NCBI GenBank assembly: GCA_030063045.1
Contig: JAQSEB010000008.1
Coordinates: 558,001-622,000, forward strand
Reading direction: 5' to 3'
DNA length: 64,000 nucleotides
Origin: Pratylenchus scribneri
Taxonomy: Eukaryota; Nematoda; Chromadorea; Rhabditida; Pratylenchidae
The position numbers and the translations under genes were made by a program. The notes under the pieces are model-generated. The model saw nothing but the letters and a program-made list of their open reading frames with translations, searched no databases and was not told where the DNA came from. Each line of letters opens with the position of its first letter. Positions within the stretch are counted from its first letter, which is position 1. Shown here piece by piece: positions 22,689 to 33,147 of the stretch.

Positions 22689-24128
22689 AGCACCTAATTT
22701 TCTATTATTTTATTTCTTTCCAATATTTTCTTCTTACAAAATTATAATTCAATTAAAAAAAAAATTACGATCAGCGAAGAAAATGGCGGCATGAACGCCG
22801 GTTGGATGTCGTGATGTTTGCGTTTTCCACCGGGCCACCGAGGATTTGTGGATTGGTGGGGAATTGTAAAGGAGGGGGATTCGTTGCATTCTTGAATTGC
22901 TGATTGAGACAACGGATTCACGTCGGGAATGATGGCCACTGGCGACGGATTGAAGATGAGATTGGGATTGATGGGAATGGGCCACTGGATGCATTGGCAA
23001 CAATTCGTGAAAATCCCAAGGATCGGGGATGTTGTCGAAAATTTGCTGAAATAAATTTAATTAAATTGATTATATTAATTCATTTTTTCTATGAATAAAT
23101 TAAATATTTTTTAACGGACTTTTTAACGAAAAAAAACCCAGGGGTGGAAACGGGTATGAATTTTCAATATCCTTATCCTGCATATCCACGATGTTTCAAT
23201 TTTCAAATCCGTATCCCATCTGTAACCGTAATGCTTAAGAAAAATGATATTTATATCCGTCCGTAGAAGAGGCATCAATATGAAAAATTTATTCTTATAG
23301 AAAAAATTTAGACCAAAAATAGCTTAGTAATAGAAAATTTTAACGAAAAATGGCAGGCTAAGAGGAAAAATTTTAATCTAAAATGTTCATCTCAAGAAAA
23401 ATTGAGCAGGGGTATGAATATGAATCCGAATCCATCTGTATCCGGGATACTTAGAAAAAATGGTAAACATATCCGCAGGGGTTCATATCCGTATCTGTCC
23501 TTATCCGTATCCGTCTGCGGATATCCGCTGATATTTCCCCCTGGAAAAATGAATTACGGAGAATTCTTCTTTTTTGGGAAAATTTTTTGATTATAAATTA
23601 TGAATGAAAAAATATACTAATTCCCATGCTTTTATTTTTGGACCCCGAAAATTGGCTAAATTATGAAGGAATAAATAAAAAATAGGAAAAGCCTATCCCA
23701 TTGAAAAGTGAGGAAGTGAGTGAGGGAAATGTTTGGATGACCACAAAAATATTATTCCTCCATTAATTCTATTATTCAAAATGGAAATTGCCAAGTGTCA
23801 TTTGAATAATTTGGGCAAATTACCATTTTTTGAGAGGCAAAATGCAGGACTGGAATGGCAGAGGAATTGAATTGAAGAAAATAGAGAATAATAGCGAAGA
23901 ATGAAGAAGATTGGATTGGAAAAACGGAAATTTGACCGAAAAACAAAACAACAGAAATTACTGGCCAAGTAGGAAATTAAATAAAATTGTGGGTTCCTCC
24001 TTGCTTTCTTACTTTATTCACAAAAATGGGACAATAAAATGTGGGATGGGAAAGGAATGAGAAAATTGGAAAATGTTTGACACTAAATTCTCAATTTGAA
24101 TGCCAAAATTGAATTGGTTAATGGCATT

Positions 24129-24324
24129 TTAGCATTGAATGCTTGCGCCGATGACCCTCAAGAGTTTGACATAAAAAGGCAATAAAGTACGCGGCTTAAA
24201 CGGGTAATAAAGTAGCATTTTTGGCTTACAAAAAGTGCCTGAATAGTCCTCCTTCATATATCGTGCCGAAATCAAGCCAGCACATTTATCCGGACAAAAA
24301 GCCGCATCTTTCATAAAGAATGCT
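24129..24324 (-). CDS. Candidate terminal exon, unknown product
   Basis: On the minus strand an acceptor tttttcctag is followed by an open frame (FFMKDAAFCPDKCAGLISA and onward, four Cys) to a stop. It has codon use like other exons here, but no family is recognised and no further exon was found. It lies just right of the duplicated segment, in unique DNA. It could be an orphan exon. Confidence 0.3.
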
Positions 24325-24459
24325 CTAGGAAAAAAAGATGGAGGATTGGCAAATTCAATTTGGAACTTTTTTTGGCCTCCTCCCCCGCTTCATACCCATT
24401 CCTTTCTTTTTCTTCTTCTTTCCAAAGGCAACAGAGGCAGTTTTTTGCACTCAATTTGA

Positions 24460-25060
24460 CACTCGCAGAAATCCCACTACTAAAAGGCCTCCATTTTATG
24501 TCCGCCGAATTTGGAATGAAAGGAATTTGGCCAATTTAAGGTGAAAGCTGTCAAAAAATGGCCTTGCCACTCAAAAAGTAACTAGACGGACTCAAAGGCA
24601 TCCATTTTAATTAAATTAGTGAAATCTATCCCCAAAAATGTAGTAGCCGCTATTTTGTCAAAATGGATGGAAATGTAGCGGCCAAGGCTCATCCCCAATT
24701 TCATATTGTCTGCCAAAATTAGCCCGGGCAAAATTAAAATCATTTCAAGTATATTTTAGAAGCTTTTCCAAATTGAAGGAATTATAATGAGAGGATGTCC
24801 GCATTTTATTTTTGGCCGGATTTGGAAGGAGGAATTAGGCCCCATTTAAGGTGAAAACTGTCAAATAAAGGCAAATGCCACTCAAAAATTAACTGTGACT
24901 GACTCGAAGGCATATCATTCTTTGATGGCAGCTACAATTAAATTAGAGAATTCCACCCTAAAAAAAAGAAGTCGCCATTTGGCCCAACTGGATGGAAAAG
25001 GAAATGGCCATTCAAAATTTCAAGTTGTCTGTAAAATATTCCGCAGCGGGAGAAATATCT
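24460..25060. repeat. Diverged direct repeat of about 310 bp
   Basis: Words such as ccaatttaaggtgaaa-ctgtcaaa, gccactcaaaaa and ggatggaaa recur in the same order about 310-320 bp apart (24477-24690 and 24795-25010). A fragment of the same family recurs near 25440-25520 (gaatgtccacattttaattttgg). No gene seen otherwise from 23863 to 25117. Confidence 0.5.
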
Positions 25061-25117
25061 TTTTTATCTCATTTTTTTTATTTTTCTTACATAAAAATTT
25101 TTACCTAAAACTTAGTA

Positions 25118-25370
25118 TTTATTGGCTTCTATTAAATCAAAAACTGGTTTTAAACACTATAAACCTTATACCTCTTATGATATATATAGTATTTCATTGT
25201 TTAAATCGAAATTGACCGAGTTAAACTGTTGTTTTTAAAAACCTTAATTTTGGGTCGAAACCTGACATTTTATATATACCATTCAATGCGTCTCGATGAG
25301 ATCTACAAATTGGTATAACGTTTGGAGATTCTAAAATCGGTTTCTGATTTATTAGAATTGTAAAATTACT
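25118..25370. mobile_element. Fold-back element, diverged copy
   Basis: It carries the two arms of the family at 8053-8463 in diverged form: an aaactggttttaaacactataaac arm and the opposing taccattcaatgcgtctcga and gatctacaaattggtata words, then ctgatttattagaa. The outer tgcaaat-type ends are missing. Confidence 0.6.
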
Positions 25371-25798
25371 TTTGAGGGTAAAAAAGTAGAATAAAAAATT
25401 GCCTTCGGAAAATTAAAACCATTTAAAATATTTTTGATGCGTTTTCCAAATTGAAAGAATCAAAAAAAGAAGAGAATGTCCACATTTTAATTTTGGTTTT
25501 ATTTGGGTTGTGGGAATTTCGAGGACAAATTCACAATTTGGATTTGGAATGGAAAATGGATGTAAATGGGAAAAATGCCGAAGAAAATGCAATTTAAGTA
25601 TATAATGTTCACATTTTGTTGTAAAATACTTTTAAATAATTTATGCCGAAAAATGGATGTGTGAATTTTAAATAAAAATTCTTTTTTTAAAGTTTCAAGG
25701 CAAAAAGGATTTTCTGATTAAATAAAAAAACACATTCCTTCAATTTTATTATTCTTTCCCATCCGCGCACATCTTTTCAATTTCCATATTTCATCCAT

Positions 25799-25897
25799 TC
25801 AACATGGTTCCAATTTTTCTTGTTCATCCATGGAATGCAATTGGTTCCACGATTCTTCCGGACAATTTGCAGGCTTTTCCTCTGGAAGGCAAATCAT
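25799..25897 (-). pseudogene. Orphan last exon paralogous to the secreted-protein gene at 29913-30688
   Basis: After a ttattttag acceptor the exon encodes 32 residues that match the second exon at 29913-30011 except for one residue (PEEKP instead of PAEKP), with the same stop. Flanking intron and 3' DNA are also similar (about 25600-26110 versus 29710-30260). No first exon with a signal peptide was found upstream; the 25-bp array starts where the intron should continue. I infer a truncated duplicate. Confidence 0.65.
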
Positions 25898-26189
25898 CTA
25901 AAATAAGAAAATGAAATGTGAATGGAGTCAAATAGATTATAAAAGTAAAAGGCTATTCGATATGTTGGATGAAAATTAACAAATACATCAAATTTTTTGA
26001 CCAATTCTAATTTGGTCTTATTAATGATATTTAATTTTCGGTAATTTTAATTCGCAATATTAAAAAATTGGCTGGCAAATGTGGTTCTATTCAAAATCCT
26101 ATATTTATTTTTTTTACTTTTATTTTCTTTTTTATATTCTGAAAATTATTAAAATAATTTGCTAGCAAAAATTTCAAAATTATTGTTTG

Positions 26190-27005
26190 ACTAAGAAAAA
26201 TGTGTTTTCGATTAACTAAGAAAAATGTTTTTTCGATTAACCAAGAAAAATGTGTTTTCGATTAACTAAGAAAAATGTTTTTTCGATTAACCAAGAAAAA
26301 TGTGTTTTCGATTAACTAAGAAAAATGTGTTTTCGTTTAACTAAAAGAAAAATGTGTTTTCGATTAACTAAGAAAAATGTATTTTCGATTAACTAAGAAA
26401 AATGTGTTTTCGATTAACTAAGAAAAATGTGTTTTCGATAAACTAAGAAAAATGTGTTTTCGATTAACTAAGAAAAATGTGTTTTCGATAAACTAAGAAA
26501 AATGTGTTTTCGATTAACTAAGAAAAATGTGTTTTCGATAAACTAAGAAAAATGTGTTTTCGATTAACTAAGAAAAATGTGTTTTCGATAAACTAAGAAA
26601 AATGTGTTTTCGATTAACTAAGAAAAATGTGTTTTCGATAAACTAAGAAAAATGTGTTTTCGATTAACTAAGAAAAATGTGTTTTCGTTTAACTAAAAGA
26701 AAAATGTGTTTTCGATTAACTAAGAAAAATGTATTTTCGATTAACTAAGAAAAATGTATTTTCGATTAACTAAGAAAAATGTTTTTTCGATTAACCAAGA
26801 AAAATTTGTTTTCGATTAACTAAGAAAAATGTGTTTTCGATTAACTAAGAAAAATGTGTTTTCGATTAACTAAGAAAAATGTGTTTTCGATTAACTAAGA
26901 AAAAAATGTGTTTTCGATTAACTAAGAAAAATATGTTTTCGATTAACTAAGAAAAAAATGTGTTTTCGATTAACTAAGAAAAATGCGTTTTCGATTAACT
27001 AAGAA
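26190..27005. repeat. 25-bp tandem repeat array (about 33 copies)
   Basis: The unit is gattaactaagaaaaatgtgttttc on the plus strand, with variants (gtttaactaaaagaaaaa, tgtatttt, aaccaag). In the middle (about 26435-26650) gattaac and gataaac units alternate strictly, giving a 50-bp dimer. It is a minisatellite with no coding role visible. Confidence 0.95.
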
Positions 27006-27284
27006 GTATTCCGAAAATTAAAATTTTAATGGAGTGGCAAAATTTCAATTGAATGTCAATGTCAACATGATCCAAGCAATTCAAATAGATTGCTTAATCA
27101 TGTGAATATTATTTTAATTAATTTCTATTTTTCCCAAAATTAATAATGTATTTTATATAAAATTAAAAATTGAGAGAACAATAGATATTTTATTTTAAAA
27201 CAATTTATTATTATGATTTGCACAACAAAAATTCAAATTCAAATGATTTCTTTGCGATAAGGTCATCAGAAGATAATTATAAAT

Positions 27285-27762
27285 CAGGGCTGCCAGATTA
27301 TTTTATTTATAGGGCATTTGCCCTATTTTTGGGAATTTGCCCTATAAGTTGCCTTATTTTTTTATTTGCCTTATTTTTGCCATATATTTGAAAATTTCTT
27401 TAAAAAGCAAGTTTTTCATCAAAAAATGACTAAGAATTGAAAATTTTTTCGCTGCGCGGCCATTTTTGAGTCTAATTTTTCGCTGCGCGGCCATTTTTGG
27501 CTCTAATTTTTCGTTGAGCGGCTATTCCGAATTTAAATGTTCAGAAGCATTTGATCTCTTCTTTTACCATCCAGAATTGTTACAAAAGGTAAAAAGTAAC
27601 GATAAATATTAAGAATAAATGTTTTGTTATACGTTTTCACGACTTTTTTAAATGCCTTATAAAATGCCTTATTTTTGGATGAAATTGCCCTATAAATGCC
27701 CTATATTTTTAATAAATTTAAGCGAAATGCCTTATTTTTCCCAAAACGATCTGGCAGCCCTG
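27285..27762. mobile_element. hAT-type MITE, 478 bp, perfect 8-bp target duplication
   Basis: The ends are cagggctgccaga and its exact complement tctggcagccctg. The element is flanked on both sides by ttataaat (27277-27284 and 27763-27770). An 8-bp duplication and a CAGGG start are typical of hAT elements. Inside are ctatt/cctatttttg words near both ends and a repeated tttcgctgcgcggccattttt motif. No transposase. Confidence 0.9.
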
Positions 27763-28515
27763 TTATAAATTCATTTATATGGATGCAAATTTAAAAGATT
27801 ATTTTACGCATTTTCCGAGAACATACTGTCAAGAACCATCTCATCTTTGGACAACTTTTCTCCCAGTTCACTTTAAATGTTGTTACATTGCACATTTGAG
27901 AATGGAACTGGAAAGTTTTTATAAAAGTTACCCTTTACATTTTCATGGTAAGATTTTCTTAACATTATGATAAGTTGATAAGATATGAAAAAATGAATGC
28001 CACATTCGTTTTTACCGACCCAGCAGATCTTTGACTCAATGAAAAGCAGAAAAAAATAAAAATAAATTAATTTGTCATATGATGAGCTTAATTTTATTTC
28101 CAAATTCCATCCTATATAGAATTATATTATAATATAAAACCATCGTCAATTATAGAAAGAAGTGGATTTTTTTTCGATTGTTCTATTTGACTAAAATATG
28201 ACTCGACCTAATATTCTAAAAATTTTTAGCAAATTATTTCGTAGAAAATTTTTGCATAAAATTTTCGTGTAAAAAACCATTCTGCTGGCTCAGCTGTTTC
28301 TTTTTCTCTTCCATTTTTGCAATTGTCGATTTCCGGCTGCTGCTTTTGGTGGTGAAAATTTTTGCAGACAACAAATTTGTCCATTCTCTTCAAATTTAAT
28401 ATTTTTAAAAATTAGTTTATTGATCAGATTTTAATATAATGTTTTTTATTTTTTCGCGTTTCATTTTTTATTATATTAATAAATGATCTACTATTGGGTT
28501 AGATAGAACGATCTT

Positions 28516-28704
28516 ATGCGGAATGGGATTTGGGTTATTTGGAATGGATTTGGGAATGGGAAGTGCCAATCAAGATGGCATGGGGGGAATGAGTGCGTCC
28601 GCCAAATTGTTGATGAAATGCCCAGCCCTTCCCCAAACCCAATTATCCTCAAAAAATGGTCGGACAAGTTTGAGATGTTTATTTATTCATTTAATTCCGA
28701 ATAA
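28516..28704 (+). CDS. Candidate last exon, unknown product
   Basis: One frame is open with natural-looking codons and ends in a stop before the 57-bp MITE. It is rich in Trp, Asn and Gly near the start and contains a Pro/Ser run (PSPSPNP). A second frame over the same bases is Gly/Met-rich and, if the MITE were removed, would continue a little further. I cannot tell which, if either, is used. No splice partner was found. From 27771 to 28500 I see nothing else. Confidence 0.25.
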   Translation: MRNGIWVIWNGFGNGKCQSRWHGGNECVRQIVDEMPSPSPNPIILKKWSDKFEMFIYSFNSE

Positions 28705-28752
28705 GAATGGCATTGGATGGAAAGTGGTGCTGCTGGGAGCAGGGGTGTGCAC

Positions 28753-28809
28753 CAGGGCTGGGCAAAATCGAAAAATAAAAAACGATATACGATACGATAC
28801 CCAGCCCTG
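28753..28809. mobile_element. 57-bp hAT-type MITE with 8-bp target duplication
   Basis: The ends are cagggctggg and cccagccctg, and the flanks are gtgtgcac on both sides (28745-28752 and 28810-28817). The core is aaaatcgaaaaat and tandem cgata-type words. It is one of the shortest bounded elements one could expect, consisting essentially of its termini. Confidence 0.85.
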
Positions 28810-29561
28810 GTGTGCACGGGCCTAACAAATCCGGGCTTGGCCATATTGAGATGGATATATTAATTTTAATTTCCAATTTCAGCGGACCCAATCTTCTTAT
28901 CGTTTACATTTTACGAATTTATATTCGAGCCTCTTATTATTATTTCAACAAAAGTATAAAAAAATAGTATTTTGTCCATCCAATAATAAAATAAGGATTT
29001 TGATTTTTATTCATTAATAAAAAATTTGAGATGGGTGGGGAATGGGCCTCGGAAGATTGACGACCAAAGCAACAATTGGCATTAGCCATAAATTTAGCCA
29101 GCAGCTGGTTTGGGCTTTGGGGGAAGAGCAAAAGAATATAGAAATCTTGTTGGATTCTTGCTAACCTAATAATTGTGGAAAAGGAAATATGGGTTATGGA
29201 TGGGAGATAAAGGAGAAACGTGGGATTTTGTTCAATTTTATAATTAACTTCTGGTGTACTCCGTATTTTGCAGAAAGAATTCTAATCAATAAGACAAATT
29301 TTAAATATAATATCTAAATCTATGCTATAATTCAGAATTAATTCCATTAAAATTATTTTGGTGAAAGACGAAAATTAATTTAGCAAAATGCTGCATGATT
29401 AATGTTTCCATAATTATTTATTAAATATTATTGTTTACATAAATAACATTTATTGAATATAATTTTATGCGCAAATAAATTATAATATCCGTAAAATCTT
29501 TATAAATATGGAATGTTTAAAAAATGAATTCTCTTAAATATAACCTTCTGTCCATTATTTT

Positions 29562-29712
29562 TCATTTTGGCAAAGGTCCTCTCCATTCGATGCCAGTATC
29601 CCCGAAATTTGTGGTAATCGATTCATCTTTGTTTCGAATTGACACAGTAGGAAAAAATATCAGCGTTTCCCGTTGAAAATTTGCAGGCAATATAATTGGG
29701 GTGGAAAAATGC
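29562..29712 (-). CDS. Candidate C-terminal exon, unknown product
   Basis: An open minus-strand stretch ends in a stop and reads like coding sequence (FQRETLIFFPTVSIRNKDES, then an FGDTGIEW stretch). No start codon or clear acceptor was identified. It lies downstream of the secreted-protein gene at 29913-30688 and could be a separate, partly lost gene. Confidence 0.3.
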
Positions 29713-29912
29713 AATAAGAATAAAACAATATTGAAATATTTTTAAATAATTTATGCCGAAAATGGAAAGTTGTTATGTGAATTAAAATAAGTGCTTATAA
29801 GTGCCAAGGCAAAAAAAGGATGTTCTTTAATTAAATAAAATACACAAATTCCATTTCATTTATTTTTCTTTCCCATCCGCGCACATCTCTTCAATTTCCT
29901 TTTTTCATCCAT

Positions 29913-30688
29913 TCAACATGGTTCCAATTTTTCTTGTTCATCCATGGAATGCAGCTGGTTCCATGATTCTTCCGGACAATTTGCAGGCTTTTCCGCTGGA
30001 AGGCAAATCATCTGATGAAAAGGAAAAATTAGGAATCAAATCAATTAAATTTTAAATAAAAAAATATAAAAGGTACAAAATATTGGATGAATTTCATTAA
30101 AATTTTTGATAACCAATTCTAATTTCTCTAATTAATAAATGACATTTATTTAATTAAAATGTACTATTTTTAATCCAAAATTCGGTGCTTATATTTGAGG
30201 ACAAATAAAAAGTGCTAAATTTGGGATTTATGCAAAATCCTAAATAACAACATTTTATTATTTTAGCTTTTTATATTCTTAAAAAATTGTTAAATATGGT
30301 AAAAAAAATACAACAAATTGTAATCATTTATAGTAAAAGATTTGGTAATTTTTGTTATGTTCCGTATCCAGATTTTTTCCCTCAAAATTACCTTAAGTTA
30401 CTTAAAAAATTTGGCCAACCTAAAGTCATCTAAAATCCCGTTTTTTCATTGTTTTATAATCAAATATGAATAAATAGATTAAGAATATCAAAAAAAATTT
30501 AAAAATTAGCAGGTAATAACAGAATATGAGCCCACTTTATGCGAGCCGGCATCCTTTTCGCCCACACAATCCTTCCATTGGCAAATGCCCAAATATTTTG
30601 GCGGTGCAACGGCCAATGTTGTTGGGTTGGCATTGAGGAAAAGAAGAATGCAAAAAATGGCAGCAATAATGCAGCAGAATGAACGCAT
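29913..30688 (-). CDS. Small secreted Cys-containing protein, two exons (about 88 aa)
   Basis: Exon 1 (30688 down to about 30521) starts with a classic signal peptide (MRSFCCIIAAIFCILLFL), followed by a short mature part with GICQWKDC. Exon 2 (30011-29913) follows a tttcatcag acceptor and encodes 32 residues with two Cys-containing clusters and a C-terminal Cys before the stop. Two donors (before gtgggc or before gttatt) both keep phase 0; I prefer the second. I do not recognise the family. A duplicated copy of exon 2 with its flanks lies at 25799-25897. The protein is likely exported; no function can be assigned from sequence. Confidence 0.65.
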
Positions 30689-30892
30689 TTTAATAAATGT
30701 TTATTTTCTCTGGAAAAATTATAAATTATTTATAATCAAAGTAGAAAAATGAATGATACAAAAATAAAAAAGGGAAAAGATTGATAAATGGCTCATCGTT
30801 CTTTTTTTATGTTGGTTGCCTTTTATGGAAATTGGGTGGGGTAAATGTAATCGCATTGGAGCGTTTTGAAAATCGGACATATTTAAATTTAC

Positions 30893-31168
30893 TTTAATAA
30901 ATAATAAACCGATTTTAGACCTTACAAACTTTATATCAATTTGTAGATCTCATCGAGACGGTTTGTCATTGTTTGGTCAAAATTAAAGGGTAATTAAACC
31001 GTATAAACCATATTTACAATTTTTGGTTTTAAACTCTTTAATTTTGGGCCAAAAGCTGACATTTTATTTACCATTCGATGCATCTCAATAAGATCTACAA
31101 ATTGTTATAAGGATTGCAGGGTCTTAAAACCGATTCCTGATTTAGTAGAAGTCAAAAACTGTTTTGTT
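30893..31168. mobile_element. Fold-back element, diverged copy
   Basis: It contains both arms of the family (aaaccgattttagaccttac and the opposing taccattcgatgcatctc and gatctacaaattgttata words) ending with ctgatttagtagaagtcaaaa. The 5' outer arm is shortened. Confidence 0.65.
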
Positions 31169-32369
31169 GGTAAAAAATAGTAACCATTGTTGATAAATGA
31201 CTCATCCATCGATCTTTTTTATGATGATTGCTTTTTATGGAATTGGGACAAATGTAATCTCTGTTTTAATTGATTCACCCAAATTCCTAAATAATGAATG
31301 ATATGAATTTTTAAGATCTTCGAAGTGAATAGATTTCAAATTTTTCTTCAAAAATAAAATAGAGATCTTTTGAAGGAAATAAAACCATAAAAACGTCAAA
31401 AAATTGTAATAAAAAAATAAAAATGGATGGAATGGTGGAAGGACGATGAAAAAGAGAGGAATGTAGAGGAGGAATGGGACCCAAGGTCCCGTGTTATATT
31501 TTTTGTTCCCCCAATCGATGCACCCCATTGGCCATTGCCCCATTTTCATCTAAAGAGTCTTTACGTGTCCGTCAATAACTAGCCCAAGCCCAACTGCAGC
31601 AATAAACAATAATAATATGGAAATTTGATAAAAATGGAAATGGGCGAAATTTTGAGCTACATTTTAAAATGATAATAATGATAAAATGATCGATGAGTAT
31701 GAGAATTAATCGAATTTCTTGCCTGAAGCATTATTGCCCTGAGGAATGATTTTTGAGTGAAAGGAACATTGGCAATATTATTTATAATAATATTTTGATA
31801 AGTTATGATTTGATTGAGAATAATTATTTTTTGATCTATATTAGTCAATTAAGTTGGATTTGTGTCCCATTTAAAGGGATTTATTCGTATTTGGCTGCTA
31901 AAAATGGGAATTAGCGATATAAATTCCCCGGATGAATATATTCCGGCTATTTCCCGGGTATTGAACATTTTTATTCCGAGAATATTCAGGACAAATATCT
32001 AAAGGAAAATGATTAGAATTTCTCAAATTTGGAGGGAATTAATCCAAATCGGATTTGTATTTGTATTGTTAGAATATATTAAATGATCATCTAATTAAAT
32101 ATCGAAAAATATTTTTCATTAATTTAATATTCCACTGATTTTGAAAGATTATTATTCCATAAAACAATAAAAAATTTTCTGGAGTGAAAAAATACTTTTA
32201 AAGCCGGAACCAGATGCGAAAAAAAGAAATTTAAAACTTTAATTTTTCAAATTCCGAGAAAATTGAAGCAATTAAAATGTTGATCGGGATCAAAAATGAA
32301 TCAACCAAAAAATAAAATTTAATAACTGAGAAGATTGTGGATTGTGTTTCTGCGTGCCGTCCAGTGCCA
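31169..32369. other. Intergenic AT-rich DNA; only weak coding hints
   Basis: A short minus-strand stretch at about 31400-31550 follows ctctttag and is open and hydrophobic, but it has no partner exon or domain. The rest, including 31550-32369, shows no gene, repeat or RNA that I can support. Confidence 0.4.
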
Positions 32370-32604
32370 TCATTCAATGATCAACACCTCAAAAAATAGA
32401 GAGGAATAATAATTTTCCAGGGCCAAATGCCGCCAGATGGCTTCGTTCTTCTGGCCATCCAGAATGTTGTGCCCTCCTCCATAAACTTGGCCAATTCCTT
32501 GCTTATTTTTTTGCCATTTGGCCATCTCAAATTGAAGCATAAATAGAGGGAAAATGCCACCAATTGAATGGCCATTCCGCCAATTCTTGAGGGCATTGAA
32601 ATCT
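32370..32604 (-). CDS. Candidate last exon of a minus-strand gene, unknown product
   Basis: After a tgctttcag acceptor one frame is open for about 77 codons to a TGA, with good codon balance (DFNALKNWRNGHSIGGIF, later VYGGGHNILDGQKNE). The other open frame over the same bases is more hydrophobic and less convincing. No upstream exon was found in 32605-33147, which is AT-rich and otherwise empty, so the gene may be a fragment. Confidence 0.4.
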
Positions 32605-33147
32605 CTGAAAGCAACAAAATTCGAAAATGTCCAGCATTCAATTTATTTCTATTGGATTCACTGCTTTTTGCTTTATTCTAGTCAATTGCAACAATTCATC
32701 AAATAATAATATAACCTACATAAATGAAGATTTGAGGGAGCAAGGTGCATTTTTTGTGCATTTGAACTAATAAGATGTCTTAAAATACTTCATAAAACTT
32801 TTTTTCGCCTATTAACATTTATTAAATGTTTGTTTTTAAACGAGCTTTAAAGGTTTTCCAACATTTTCGAAAAACATCATTGGGTTTTGGTTTAATCTAT
32901 TTAAGTTTCCAAAAAGTTGTTTGTATTAAATGCCTTAAAAATTAATACCCAAAAGATTAATTTACAAAAAAAAAAACATTTAATAATTGGTCAGTATTCT
33001 CTATAAAATTATCAAAAAACAAAGAATTCATAAAAGCAAATTTCATTTAAAATTTAATTATTTGACTAATAAATAATTTATGGCCAAAGCTTTGAAAAAT
33101 TTTGAATGATAAAATTCATTTTTGGAAATAGTCCCTAATAAATTCTT

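Larger units (their letters stand above)
21434..23045 (-). pseudogene. Stomatin-like gene fragment, copy 2
   Basis: Identical to the fragment at 7209-8820. The stomatin exons are 21534-21710 and 21434-21485, and the candidate upstream exon is 22769-23045. The same acceptor defect (ttcttg instead of an AG) and the same loss of the downstream PHB domain are present, so the gene was already broken before the segment was duplicated. Confidence 0.75.
9638..23862. repeat. Complete 14,225-bp direct-repeat unit
   Basis: This is the full unit whose last 9,637 bp are repeated at 1-9637. It begins at the junction after tggcaga and ends where the unique right flank starts at 23863. In order it contains candidate minus-strand exons (9860-10603), the retroelement leader, the 2,822-aa polyprotein, a 2.1-kb AT-rich 3' flank, a MITE, a stomatin-like gene fragment on the minus strand, a fold-back element and a short tatccg-rich stretch. 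Confidence 0.9.

Noticed and set aside
26190..27005. CRISPR-like array
   Set aside because: Units are contiguous without unique spacers and the genome is eukaryotic.
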